Below are positions 1 through 8,630 of a stretch of DNA of 46,439 nucleotides, piece by piece. Positions within the stretch are counted from its first letter, which is position 1, and each line of letters starts with the position of its first letter. The notes under the pieces were generated by a model. The model was given only the letters and a program-made list of their open reading frames with translations. It searched no databases and was not told the DNA's origin. This DNA comes from Mycobacterium sp. (GTDB taxonomy: Bacteria; Actinomycetota; Actinomycetes; Mycobacteriales; Mycobacteriaceae): positions 1-46,439 of the forward strand of contig JAOPVX010000265.1 of NCBI GenBank assembly GCA_025965975.1, written 5' to 3'. A program made the translations under genes and the position numbers.

Positions 1-1001
1 GGTGAATTTTCCACAATCCCTTTAACCCTTAACGTTGATGGTGGTCAATGTTTATGTAGTCGCCTCCGACGCACCCCACCCCGCACGTCCATGCGGAATC
101 TCTGCGGTGTGACGGCGCGACATGCACCGCCAGCTTCATGGATACCATTCGTTATCGATCAACCCCGCCGCTCTTGGTACGCGACAGTTTTCCCACCACG
201 CGACGCGTACGGGACGCGGTCTCCATTACATGGATAATCCGTGAAAACCGCGATACCACCGGGGTGTCGCGTCGTGCATTATCACATTTGAGTTGTGCTC
301 TAGAGCAACGCTTTTAGGACGCCGGTCGCACTCGGTGGCCAGTGCAGGCAGTGCGCTCGATGGCATGGCGCCCGACCGCGCGGCGGGGCGCCGGTGGCGT
401 GACCTCCTGCGAGACAGCTCTGCCCGTGCACTCGTGTCGTGCCTAGCGGCAGTTGTTGTGGTCGTTGTCGGTGGCGGTGCGCGTCGCCCCAGAGCCGCTT
501 GCCGTTGAATGCGCTTCGGCAGCACTCGTCGTTGCCGAAGGATTTCGGCCAGCGCGAACGCTGCGTGCGGGCTCGTTCGGCAAGGCATGGAAGCGCTCGA
601 TCGCCCATCGCAAGGACGGCACCATCAAGTTCTCTGCGACCGGTACGGAATTCGTGTGACTATGTTGATGCATCGCGCATGCGGGCCGCCGCCATCAACA
701 CCCGTCGTAGCCTCAGCGCGCGGTCTGATCATCCTGCGGACTCGCGCTGCCGATCAGACCGTTTCAATAATGTCCGTTGCTACACCGGGGGGTACGCGGG
801 GGGAGGATAGACTCCCCGCAAGATCCAGGCGTACCAGCTGATGCCATATTCAAGCTCATCGCTGGCGTCGTAATCGGGGTTCGGGTCCATGGCCAGATCT
901 CCAATCAGTGGGGGGTGATGCGTTGCCCCATCAAGGCGACGAGATGTCCTACTGCCGCTGGGGTTCCGGATTGCACAGCACTTGAGTTTTCAGGTTGAAC
1001 T
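1..1001. other. about 1 kb without a supportable gene
   Basis: Short open frames occur on both strands, but they overlap one another, have Arg/Pro/Ser-rich low-complexity translations typical of antisense GC-rich DNA, and show no recognisable domain. The only structure I see is a 10-bp inverted repeat (listed separately). Half-sites resembling the operator found elsewhere (near 27-36 and 148-160) are too degenerate to call. The stretch follows the 3' end of the mce operon and may be its trailer plus an intergenic region whose next gene lies outside the window. Confidence 0.5.
721..761. repeat. 10-bp perfect inverted repeat, possible hairpin
   Basis: The arms CGGTCTGATC (721-730) and GATCAGACCG (752-761) are exact reverse complements separated by 21 nt. 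The right arm is followed by a short T-containing run. It could form a stem-loop and act as a terminator in either direction, or be a binding site. The loop is long for an intrinsic terminator, so the role is open. Confidence 0.4.
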
Positions 1002-1706
1002 TCACACCGGCTCGAACTGCGAAATCATCCATCGATCATGAACCTTGTCGAGCGTTACGCGAACGCTTGATGCGCTGTCGGTCGGTGGGTCGCCGCCGAC
1101 CGTGACCGTTTGGTCGACAAAGAGCAGTACGATGGCGTGACTTACGCTCGCCGAGATCGAGCCTGCTGCAACGACATTAGCTCGCGCTGAGATCTGCTTC
1201 TGTTTGGCGCCTGGGATGACGACGTCGTGGATTAGCTTGTTGTAGTCGTTGCGAAATGGCAGCGTCATGAGATTGCTAGCAGCCGTGAGGTCTTTCTCTG
1301 CGGTATCAGGACCGTACGACAGCAGCGCTACCGTGCCCGCTGCGGCGGCTTTGACTGCTTGTAGGCTCGACTCCTGGGTTTGGCGCACCGAACTGTCCTG
1401 CCATTTCAAGAATCCCGCACCCAGTGCGAGCAGCAGCGCCAGCCCAGGCAGAACGCTGTAGGCCACAATGCGTTGCCACGCTATGCCGCCCACACGCTTG
1501 AGCGGGCTCTTGTTTGATTCGGCATCGTTGGCCGTGTCGTTAGCCGCGGCTTCCGCGGGCATTGTCGAATGCTCCTCACGCGAGCTTCCGGTCGCGGTGG
1601 TGTCTTCTTGCGATTGGCGGTGGGCATTGCCGGTGACAGGATCGTCGTTGCCCGATGCCGTGGGCTGCGCTCCGGTCACGGTGATATGCGTATTGGTGGG
1701 CGTCAC
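1002..1706 (-). CDS. Mce-associated membrane protein (second, distal)
   Basis: A 234-residue protein with a long polar, Thr/Ser/Ala-rich N-terminal cytoplasmic stretch, one transmembrane helix (VAYSVLPGLALLLALGAGF, around residue 95), and a C-terminal domain of about 120 residues with the alternating strand pattern of mycobacterial Mam proteins, ending in a WMISQFEPV-type strand. Mam proteins are thought to stabilise or assemble Mce transporters in the cell envelope. I chose the GTG at 1706 because it overlaps the TGA of the upstream gene as GTGA, matching the junction style of this operon; a longer in-frame start at 1775 would overlap the neighbour by about 70 nt. It is the last gene of the mce operon. 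Confidence 0.8.
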   Translation of the reverse strand: MTPTNTHITVTGAQPTASGNDDPVTGNAHRQSQEDTTATGSSREEHSTMPAEAAANDTANDAESNKSPLKRVGGIAWQRIVAYSVLPGLALLLALGAGFLKWQDSSVRQTQESSLQAVKAAAAGTVALLSYGPDTAEKDLTAASNLMTLPFRNDYNKLIHDVVIPGAKQKQISARANVVAAGSISASVSHAIVLLFVDQTVTVGGDPPTDSASSVRVTLDKVHDRWMISQFEPV

Positions 1707-2302
1707 GGCACGAACTCGACGTTGGAGATCTTGGCGCCGTCGGCGATGTTCTGCACGCCGATGCGCATGCGCCACAACCGAGGTGGTTGTTTGGGTGCGC
1801 CAGCGCTCGACGTTGTGACCGAGACCGCGACAATAACGTTGGCTTGATCACCGTGCTCGGATTCGATGCCGGCTGCGGTGACGGTGCCCTGCGATTTCGA
1901 CTGCGCCTGCTTGACTACGTCGATGAACGGCTGTGCCCGTTTCTGGAAGTCGTCATGGAAGGTGCCCGTTGAGGAGTCCACGATGCGTCGCACGTCGGCG
2001 TCGACCGCGGTATAACTGATGGTGGTCAAGTTCAATGCAGCCTGCCGGCCCACTGCAACGAATTGGCTGGATCGCTGTTGGGTGTCGTGTGACCGATAGG
2101 CGCGATAGCCCAGCCAGCCGCACAAACCTCCGATGGCCATCACGAAACCAAGGCTCACGACCAACGCGGTGCGCACGTTCGGATGGGGCCGCGCTGACGT
2201 GGTTTCGGTGCTGGCGGGGGGCTCCTGCTCGGCTTCGTGGCGATCTCCCGCGGTGGACAAATCCGTCAGTGGCCGGTCGGCGAGATCAGCATGCTCTGCC
2301 AT
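1703..2302 (-). CDS. Mce-associated membrane protein (first)
   Basis: A 199-residue protein with about 43 polar N-terminal residues, a single transmembrane helix (TALVVSLGFVMAIGGLCGWL, around residues 45-65), and an extracytoplasmic Mam-type domain ending in a KISNVEFVP strand. It has the same architecture as the next gene, so the two are probably paralogous partners. The ATG at 2302 is preceded by a GAAGGA ribosome binding site about 5 nt away, even though the start lies 37 nt inside mceF, which points to translational coupling. Family knowledge: paired Mam proteins commonly follow mceF in mycobacteria. Inference: accessory subunit of this Mce transporter. Confidence 0.82.
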   Translation of the reverse strand: MAEHADLADRPLTDLSTAGDRHEAEQEPPASTETTSARPHPNVRTALVVSLGFVMAIGGLCGWLGYRAYRSHDTQQRSSQFVAVGRQAALNLTTISYTAVDADVRRIVDSSTGTFHDDFQKRAQPFIDVVKQAQSKSQGTVTAAGIESEHGDQANVIVAVSVTTSSAGAPKQPPRLWRMRIGVQNIADGAKISNVEFVP

Positions 2303-3711
2303 GTTTTTCCTTCGTTGGTCGCGGCCAGATCAGCCTGGGTGTGGACGTGACCGTCAGGCCCGAGGTAGCTGCCGGTCGCCGGGTCGTACTGCGCAGTGGC
2401 GATGGTGGGCGGTGGTGGCGCAGGCGCTGCGGGCGCGCTATCGGGTGGCAGTTGGGGAATGCCCTGACCCGACAGGGTCGCGTTTGGATCGCCCTTCCAG
2501 CTGTAGCCGTCGTTGAGGGGCACGTAATCCTCGTCGCTCTCGCACAGCTTGACGGTCGCGGCGCGCTTCCCCGGCCTGGTTACGCATGGATAGTTACGCG
2601 CACCACGGACATTGAAGGTCGAGTCCTGTGGAATGCGGCAGTACAGGTCACCGGGCGGGCGGTCCGGAGCGTCTTCGAAGGTGGGCGAGCGCACCTGCTG
2701 GGCCGGAAGGTACCCGGTGTTGCACACCGGCGGAAGATTGAGGTTCAGATTGAAGTCCAGATAGGCACCCCGGTAGTCCTGCTTGCTATTCCGATTGGCG
2801 GTGCTGATTGCCTGCATGTTTTCCACACCCTTGGGCAGCAGAACCAGGAGCTGCTCGATGCTGGCGTGATAGGTGACGGCGACCTGACCGACGCTCACCA
2901 AATTCGCCAGCAGTACGGGTAACGTCGGCTGCAGCCGGTCGAACAATGCTCGCGCCTCGTCGGCGGCCGCTGGGCCCTCGTGCAGTATCCCCTGCACCGC
3001 GGAGTCATTGTCCCGCAGTTGCCCGGTGATGACGGCCAAGTGTGCGGCCCAGACCTGCACCGCATCTGATGTATCGGTCTGGGTGTCCAGGATGGGCTTG
3101 GTCTGGTCGATGAGTGTCAGTAGCGGATCGAGATTCGCCCGGGCGTCCTTGGCAAGCGAGGTGGACCCCTTGACCAACCGCGAAAGATCGGGACCAAGGC
3201 CGCCTACGGCGGTGAAGGACTCATCGATGGCGGTTTTGAGGTTGTCGCGTGGAATTGCTTGCAATCCCACGTTTGTCGCGTCAAGTAGTTCGTTGATGTC
3301 CGGCGGCACGGAAGTCCGATTCGCCGGTATCACGTCGCCGTCTTTCAGCGGTGGAGCATCGCCGTTTCGTGGCAATAGTGCGACGTACTGCTCACCGACT
3401 GCCGACTGGCTGTGTACCTGCGCGTCAACGTCTGAGGGAATGTCGATGCCCGACTTGAGCGAAAGTACAGCCGCAACGCCGCTGTCTGTGAGGTCCACGC
3501 TTGTCACCCGCCCGACCTCGGTTCCGAGATAGGTAACGTTTCCGCTCCGGTAGAGGCCGCCAGCCTCGGGCAGTTGCACGGTCACTGTGTAGAAGCCGGC
3601 GCCGATCATGCGCGGCACCCTGATGTAGCCGAAAATCAGTATGGCGCCGGCTATCAGCGCCACCACCACGAGGATCGCCAGTTGGATCCGGATTCGTCTG
3701 GTCAAATGCAT
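2266..3711 (-). CDS. mceF: Mce family protein MceF
   Basis: A 481-residue protein with an N-terminal membrane anchor (residues 8-30), an MCE/MlaD beta-barrel domain (about 37-115, with the GNVTYLGTEVGRV strand pair), a long helical segment (about 130-310) that in Mce proteins builds the lipid tunnel, and a Pro/Ala-rich C-terminal tail. Sixth position in the operon and the lack of a lipobox fit MceF. Four Cys in the region after the helices may form disulfides outside the membrane. It starts 1 nt after the mceE stop. Role by family: one of six subunits of a hetero-hexameric conduit carrying hydrophobic molecules across the periplasm to the YrbE permeases. Confidence 0.9.
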   Translation of the reverse strand: MHLTRRIRIQLAILVVVALIAGAILIFGYIRVPRMIGAGFYTVTVQLPEAGGLYRSGNVTYLGTEVGRVTSVDLTDSGVAAVLSLKSGIDIPSDVDAQVHSQSAVGEQYVALLPRNGDAPPLKDGDVIPANRTSVPPDINELLDATNVGLQAIPRDNLKTAIDESFTAVGGLGPDLSRLVKGSTSLAKDARANLDPLLTLIDQTKPILDTQTDTSDAVQVWAAHLAVITGQLRDNDSAVQGILHEGPAAADEARALFDRLQPTLPVLLANLVSVGQVAVTYHASIEQLLVLLPKGVENMQAISTANRNSKQDYRGAYLDFNLNLNLPPVCNTGYLPAQQVRSPTFEDAPDRPPGDLYCRIPQDSTFNVRGARNYPCVTRPGKRAATVKLCESDEDYVPLNDGYSWKGDPNATLSGQGIPQLPPDSAPAAPAPPPPTIATAQYDPATGSYLGPDGHVHTQADLAATNEGKTWQSMLISPTGH

Positions 3712-3712
3712 G

Positions 3713-4864
3713 TCAGGGCCCTTGGTCCAAACGATAGGGAGCTATCAGCGGGTTGCCGGATGTGTACGGACTGGGCAGCTGACCGATGGTCCTGCCCCAT
3801 TGCATCTCCAATTCCGTGAGATCACCTTCGAATCGAGTCCCGGTGAACAACCCAGAGTCGATCCGGCTCAGTGTCAGATCGATGATGGCGGTCAGGTTGG
3901 CGTAGTCACCGCGAATCCAATTGCCGAGCGTCTCCTTCGGCCAGGGAAAGACCGCCAAGAAGCTCAGGGACCGGGTCAACGCAGGACCGGCGTTGGCCAA
4001 TGACTCCAGCACCGGACCGATATCCTTGAGTTCTTTGACGAGGTTTTCTTTGGTCTGGATCACGGAGTCAGCGGCCAGCGCGCTGAACTTGCCGAGTTGG
4101 TCGAGCGCATCGGCGAGGTTCTGCCGTTGATCCTTGAGGACCGCCAGCCCGTCAGGGATGGTGTGTAGCGCCTTGTCGACGACCGGTTTCTGGTCGGCGA
4201 ACTGGCCGACCAGATTGTTGAGACTCTCGTTGGCGGCGATGATGTCGTCGCTTTGTGTGTTGACATCGCGGATGAACGTGTCCAGCTGTTGGATCAGGCT
4301 TCGCAGGTCGTCTTCACGCCCGGCGAACGCGGTAGCCAGGGCGCGGGTGATGTCCTGAATCTGTCCGATGCCACCGCCGTTGAGTAGTAGTGAAATCGCG
4401 GCCAGCGTCTGTTCGGTTGTCGGATACGCGCCCCCTGACGCCAGCGGGATCAGCGAGCCGTCATGGAGTTTTCCTTGCGGTGCCACGTCGGTGGGGGGCG
4501 CCAATTCGACGTGCAGCGATCCGAGCAGGCTGGTCTGGCCGATCGTCGCGGTGGCGTTGGCTGGCAGGTCAACGTCTCCGTTGATGGTCATGGTCAGCAG
4601 CGCATGCCAGCCCTGCCGCTCGATCTTGGTCACGTTGCCGACCGTGACGTCGCCGGTCCGCACGCGGGAGTTGCGCTCGATATTTTCAACGTCCGGCAGT
4701 TGCGCCTGGATGGTGTATGAACGGGGCCCGCCGCCGGCGGTTCCCGGAAGCGGTATCGAGTTGAGCCCGCGCCATCCACACCCGGCCAGCGAGCTGACCG
4801 CAACCGCCGCGAGCACGCCCGCGCAGACGCGGACCCAGGCTGGGCGCCAACGCTTTCCGGTCAT
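3713..4864 (-). CDS. mceE: Mce family lipoprotein MceE
   Basis: Using the ATG at 4864, which overlaps the mceD stop as ATGA, gives 383 residues. The N-terminus is a lipoprotein signal with lipobox LAGC and Cys29 as the predicted lipidation site, the hallmark of MceE (LprN-like) subunits. An MCE domain follows at about residues 45-125, then a long helical region to the C-terminus. The longer in-frame start at 5161 would lie entirely within mceD and bury the signal peptide, so I reject it. Predicted to be lipid-anchored on the outer face of the inner membrane as part of the Mce hexamer. Confidence 0.9.
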   Translation of the reverse strand: MTGKRWRPAWVRVCAGVLAAVAVSSLAGCGWRGLNSIPLPGTAGGGPRSYTIQAQLPDVENIERNSRVRTGDVTVGNVTKIERQGWHALLTMTINGDVDLPANATATIGQTSLLGSLHVELAPPTDVAPQGKLHDGSLIPLASGGAYPTTEQTLAAISLLLNGGGIGQIQDITRALATAFAGREDDLRSLIQQLDTFIRDVNTQSDDIIAANESLNNLVGQFADQKPVVDKALHTIPDGLAVLKDQRQNLADALDQLGKFSALAADSVIQTKENLVKELKDIGPVLESLANAGPALTRSLSFLAVFPWPKETLGNWIRGDYANLTAIIDLTLSRIDSGLFTGTRFEGDLTELEMQWGRTIGQLPSPYTSGNPLIAPYRLDQGP

Positions 4865-6195
4865 GAACCGGCTCCCGGCGCGACCATCATTCCTTGTAAT
4901 CCGTCGGCTGGGTCGGTTTCCCGCGCTTCCGCGGGAAGCGGGGAGGTATCGGCTGCCGGGGGTGGTCCCGCGGCGGGCTGCGCGTCTGGGGCACCCGGGG
5001 TCGCACCGGCGGGCGGCGGCGGCACGTAGTCCGGACGCAGCCAATCCTCGCTGTAGGTGATCTCGTTGGGACGGGCGGAAGCTCCCACGAACAGGTTCTC
5101 GCCGAGGGGCGGGAAATTGTACTGCCGGTTCTTGATGATGGGCGCCAGGTACTGGACGCACAGCTTCGCGGATTGCTCTGCCCCCAACCGTGACGCCGCC
5201 TGGATGGCCGAACAGAGAAACGCGATCGGGTTGGCGAAGTTGTTGACCGCCAGGACGCCGGTGAGCGCGCCTTGGGCTGGCTGGTAAATGTTCAGGAAGT
5301 TCTGAAATGCGTTCGGCGTGACGTGCAGGGTCTGCTTGATGTCGTCGAGGCTCTGGGTGATAGCGGTGGAGACGGACGCCAGCTTGTCGCTGGTTGTGCC
5401 GACGGCTTCACGGTTGTCGGCCACGAAGCTGCGGACATCACCGACCACATCATTGATGTCGCGCGCTGCGTTGCCGACTTCGTTGGGATCATCGGCCAGC
5501 GCCGCGGTAACCGCGGCCATACTCTGGTTGAGTTCTCGCATGAGGTCGGCACTACCTTGTAGCGCGGAAACCAAGATCGACAGGTTTTTGATTGTGCTGA
5601 AGATGTCACTGCTGTGGTCGCCGAGCGCCGAAAACGCTTGGGACAGTTTGATCAGCGTGTCGCGGATGTTGGCCCCCTGCCCGCGCAGGTTATCGGCGGC
5701 AGTGTTGACGAACTCTCCAAGCGTGCTGGCGCCGCCCGGCTGGGCCGGCTGCAACGCCTCGGTGAGCTTCTGAAGTTGCTGACGGAACTCGTCGAACTCG
5801 ACGGGAACGGCGGTACGCTCCAACGGAATGACCGCGCCGTTGCGCATCTCGGGCCCACCGGTGTAGGGCGGCGTCAGCTGAATGGCCCGCGCCGTCACCA
5901 AAGACGGTGACAGGATGACGGCTTTGGCATCGGCAGGCAATTTCTGTTTGGCGTCGTACCAGAACGTGATCTTGACGCGTTGCGTCTGAGGTTCGATCTT
6001 GAGGATCTCGCCGACGGGTACGCCGAGGATGCGGACTTCGTCGCCGACGAAAACACCGTTGCTGTTGTGGAAGTACCCGACGACAGTGGTGCGGTCAACT
6101 GCGCCGCTCCACCGCAGCACCACCACGAGCCCGGCGATCAGGACGGCCACCAGCGCGGCCGCGAGCGCGAGCCGCGCGCTGCGAAGCTTGTTCAC
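4861..6195 (-). CDS. mceD: Mce family protein MceD
   Basis: A 444-residue protein. GTG start overlapping the mceC stop (GTGA at 6192-6195). N-terminal transmembrane anchor (residues 7-29), MCE domain (about 35-115; VGDEVRILGVPVGEI is the conserved turn), helical tunnel region (about 130-290), the family segment SAIQAASRLGAEQSAKLC, and a Pro/Ala-rich tail. Fourth Mce subunit of the operon. The tail is low-complexity, as is usual for MceC and MceD. Confidence 0.9.
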   Translation of the reverse strand: MNKLRSARLALAAALVAVLIAGLVVVLRWSGAVDRTTVVGYFHNSNGVFVGDEVRILGVPVGEILKIEPQTQRVKITFWYDAKQKLPADAKAVILSPSLVTARAIQLTPPYTGGPEMRNGAVIPLERTAVPVEFDEFRQQLQKLTEALQPAQPGGASTLGEFVNTAADNLRGQGANIRDTLIKLSQAFSALGDHSSDIFSTIKNLSILVSALQGSADLMRELNQSMAAVTAALADDPNEVGNAARDINDVVGDVRSFVADNREAVGTTSDKLASVSTAITQSLDDIKQTLHVTPNAFQNFLNIYQPAQGALTGVLAVNNFANPIAFLCSAIQAASRLGAEQSAKLCVQYLAPIIKNRQYNFPPLGENLFVGASARPNEITYSEDWLRPDYVPPPPAGATPGAPDAQPAAGPPPAADTSPLPAEARETDPADGLQGMMVAPGAGS

Positions 6196-7562
6196 TGGTG
6201 GTTCCCTTCCTGCGGGGGCTGGGCGTCCAGCGGTGGGGCCTCGCCGGGCGCCGGCAGCTGCACCGGGCTAGGCGTGGGTTGCGGCGTCGACTGCTGGTTT
6301 GGGGGCGAGGAGGCTGGCGGTCCCGGTGGTGATCCGCCCGGGGGCGGAGCGGGCAGAGGCTCCCGGTAGGGGTAGCAGCCGGTAGGGCCGGGCAGTGGCA
6401 GGCCGGTCGGGCCACAGCCCTGCTCGCCGGGCTTGCCGGTGATGGCGTCGGGCAGCGTCAGCCGTGGATCGCCGCCCTGTCCGGTCCGCGGGTACGGGAC
6501 CGGCAGCGCGGGCGTTCCTGGCTGACCGACCTGCGGATCACTGAGCTGAGATGGCAGCAACACATGGGGATCCAGTCCGAGGTCGGAGAACGCGGCATCG
6601 ACGAACGGCTGGACGAACTGACCAGGCAGCAGATTAGCGACGTAGGCCTTGAAGAAGGGGCCAGACGACAATGACTCGCCGAGCGACATCGCATAGGCGT
6701 TGAGCTTCTTGATGGACTGCTGCACACGTTCTTTGCGGTTATCAACGATCGTCAGAACCCCATTTAACTTATCCAGCGCGGGCCTCAAGGTTTGACGGTT
6801 CTCGGCGATGAAGCCCTTGATCTGCTGGCTCAGTGCCGAGATGTTCGTTGAGAGCTCGTCGAGTGCACGGCTTTGACTCTCCAACTGGACGAGTAGAGCG
6901 CTCAGGTCGGCGATGATGCTGACGACCTTGTCACTGCGCTCGGATAGCACCGCTGTGGCCTTGTTGGCGTTGGCCAGCAGCTGCCGCAACTGCGCGTCGC
7001 GATCGTTGAGCGTTTGTGAGAACCGCGCGACACCTTGCACCGCGGCCTTGATGTCCGGTGGCGTATCGGAAAACGTATTAGACAGCACAGCAAGAGAATC
7101 CGACAGTTGGTTGGTGTCAAGACCACTGATGGCCACCGAAATGTCGCCCAGCGCGTCGGGCAGCTGGTATGGGGCCTTGGTCCGCTCAGCCGGAATGGTC
7201 TCTACTTGCTGCCCTTCACCTCGCGGCGTGATCTCGAGGAACTTCGCCCCCAATAGGCTTTTGGTCTTGATCGCGGCTTCGGTGCGGTCTCCCAGTGTGA
7301 CCGGCTTGTCGATACTGAACTTGACCAAAACCCGCGGCCCGTTGAGGGTGATGCTGTTCACCTGACCAACCTGGAAGCCCGAAACCTGTACGGGGGCACC
7401 GTTGGTCAAGCCTCCGGCTTCTGTGAAGTACGCCGAGTATTCATGTCGCGAGGCCAAGAAAGGCAAGTCGCGATAGTTCAACGCGCCCAACACCACGCCG
7501 GTGATCAGCGCCACACCGACGGCGCCGACCGAGAACGGATTGCGCTCAGAAAAGAACTTCAT
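6192..7562 (-). CDS. mceC: Mce family protein MceC
   Basis: A 456-residue protein from the ATG at 7562 (ATGA overlap with the mceB stop); an upstream in-frame start at 7652 is rejected because it would add 30 Arg-rich residues before the MKFFSERNPFSVGAVG anchor. The transmembrane segment is at about residues 8-28, the MCE domain at 33-115, and the coiled or helical region at 120-310. The last 130 residues are extremely Pro/Gly-rich with repeated PPG/PAPG. Such tails are known for MceC. Third of the six Mce subunits. Confidence 0.9.
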   Translation of the reverse strand: MKFFSERNPFSVGAVGVALITGVVLGALNYRDLPFLASRHEYSAYFTEAGGLTNGAPVQVSGFQVGQVNSITLNGPRVLVKFSIDKPVTLGDRTEAAIKTKSLLGAKFLEITPRGEGQQVETIPAERTKAPYQLPDALGDISVAISGLDTNQLSDSLAVLSNTFSDTPPDIKAAVQGVARFSQTLNDRDAQLRQLLANANKATAVLSERSDKVVSIIADLSALLVQLESQSRALDELSTNISALSQQIKGFIAENRQTLRPALDKLNGVLTIVDNRKERVQQSIKKLNAYAMSLGESLSSGPFFKAYVANLLPGQFVQPFVDAAFSDLGLDPHVLLPSQLSDPQVGQPGTPALPVPYPRTGQGGDPRLTLPDAITGKPGEQGCGPTGLPLPGPTGCYPYREPLPAPPPGGSPPGPPASSPPNQQSTPQPTPSPVQLPAPGEAPPLDAQPPQEGNHQ

Positions 7563-8587
7563 CGCGGCGCGCACCTTCCGGTGGACTGGCCGGCTACCTT
7601 GACATACACGGGCTGGCCACCCTTTCCGTTGAGCTTCAGCACTGCGTCGCACAGATAGAAGCTGAAGAAATCCCCGTAAAGGCCCTCGCGGGAGAGTTTT
7701 TGGTAAGTGTCGGGCAGCGTGTTGAGAAGGTTGTCGAAGTAGTCGTGGTCGGCCACGACGATTCCGGCGGCGCGGTCGGTTTCATGAACAACTTTTGTCA
7801 GCGGTGGACGGGCCTGGGCGAGCAGATCGGTGATGGAGGCCGCTGATGCGTTGGCGTAGGCGACGGCGTTGCCGATGTCCTGCTTTCGCCCGGCCAGGGT
7901 GGCCACCAACTCAGACAGCGATTCCACACCCTTGGCGAACTGGTTGTTCTGGTCGGCCAGTGAGCCAAGGACAGTGTTGAGGTTGGTGATGACTTGCCCG
8001 ATCAACTGACTGCGGTCGGCCAGTGTGTTGGTCAGTGCTGCGGTCTGTTCGAAGAACGAACTGATCGTCGCGCCCTGCCCCTGGAATGCTTTGATCAATT
8101 GGCCCGACAGCGCGTTGACCTGGTCGGGATCCAACGCATGAAACAACGGCCGGAAGCCGCCGATCAGTGCGTCGAGATCCAACGCCGGGGACGTTCGGGC
8201 CAGCGGAATGGTGTCGCGCGGCCGAAGTTTCTTGGCGTCGCCGGGACCGTCCTCAAGCGCTAGGTAACGGCCGCCGATCAGGTTGTCGTAACGGATGACG
8301 GCCCTGGTTCCCTCTGTCAACACCACCGAGTCATCGGCACTGAATTCGACGACGACAGTGGCGTCACGCTGGATGGAGATGTCCATCACCTTGCCGACCT
8401 CCACACCGGCGATACGCACGAACTGACCTTGTTCCAGCCCGCTGACATTGCTGAACATGGCCTTATAGGACTGCGCTTTGTCGAAACGCAGCTGCGCGAA
8501 AATCGCCAACAAGGCGAACAAGCCCAGGCCACACACCACCAAGAAGACGGCAAGACGCCAAACGGCTGCTCCGACATGGTCCTTCAT
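7559..8587 (-). CDS. mceB: Mce family protein MceB
   Basis: A 342-residue protein with an N-terminal anchor (about 10-32), MCE domain (about 37-115; GQFVRIAGVEVGKV and RYDNLIGGRYLAL are characteristic), a helical region, and the short conserved MceB C-terminus containing GDFFSFYLCDAV and a final Cys (GRCAPR). It has no proline-rich tail, typical of MceB. It starts 43 nt after the mceA stop, the loosest junction inside the operon. Confidence 0.9.
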   Translation of the reverse strand: MKDHVGAAVWRLAVFLVVCGLGLFALLAIFAQLRFDKAQSYKAMFSNVSGLEQGQFVRIAGVEVGKVMDISIQRDATVVVEFSADDSVVLTEGTRAVIRYDNLIGGRYLALEDGPGDAKKLRPRDTIPLARTSPALDLDALIGGFRPLFHALDPDQVNALSGQLIKAFQGQGATISSFFEQTAALTNTLADRSQLIGQVITNLNTVLGSLADQNNQFAKGVESLSELVATLAGRKQDIGNAVAYANASAASITDLLAQARPPLTKVVHETDRAAGIVVADHDYFDNLLNTLPDTYQKLSREGLYGDFFSFYLCDAVLKLNGKGGQPVYVKVAGQSTGRCAPR

Positions 8588-8630
8588 GACTGCGGCCTTT
8601 CAAGGCGTGAATATGGGTAGGTCGAGCCGA

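Noticed and set aside
1044-1066. AGCGTT/AACGCT inverted repeat resembling an operator
   Set aside because: It lies inside coding sequence of the distal Mam gene with wrong spacing between half-sites (5 nt and not 2).
4865-5161. N-terminal extension of mceE
   Set aside because: It would bury the lipoprotein signal and overlaps mceD entirely; the translation is Arg/Pro-rich noise.
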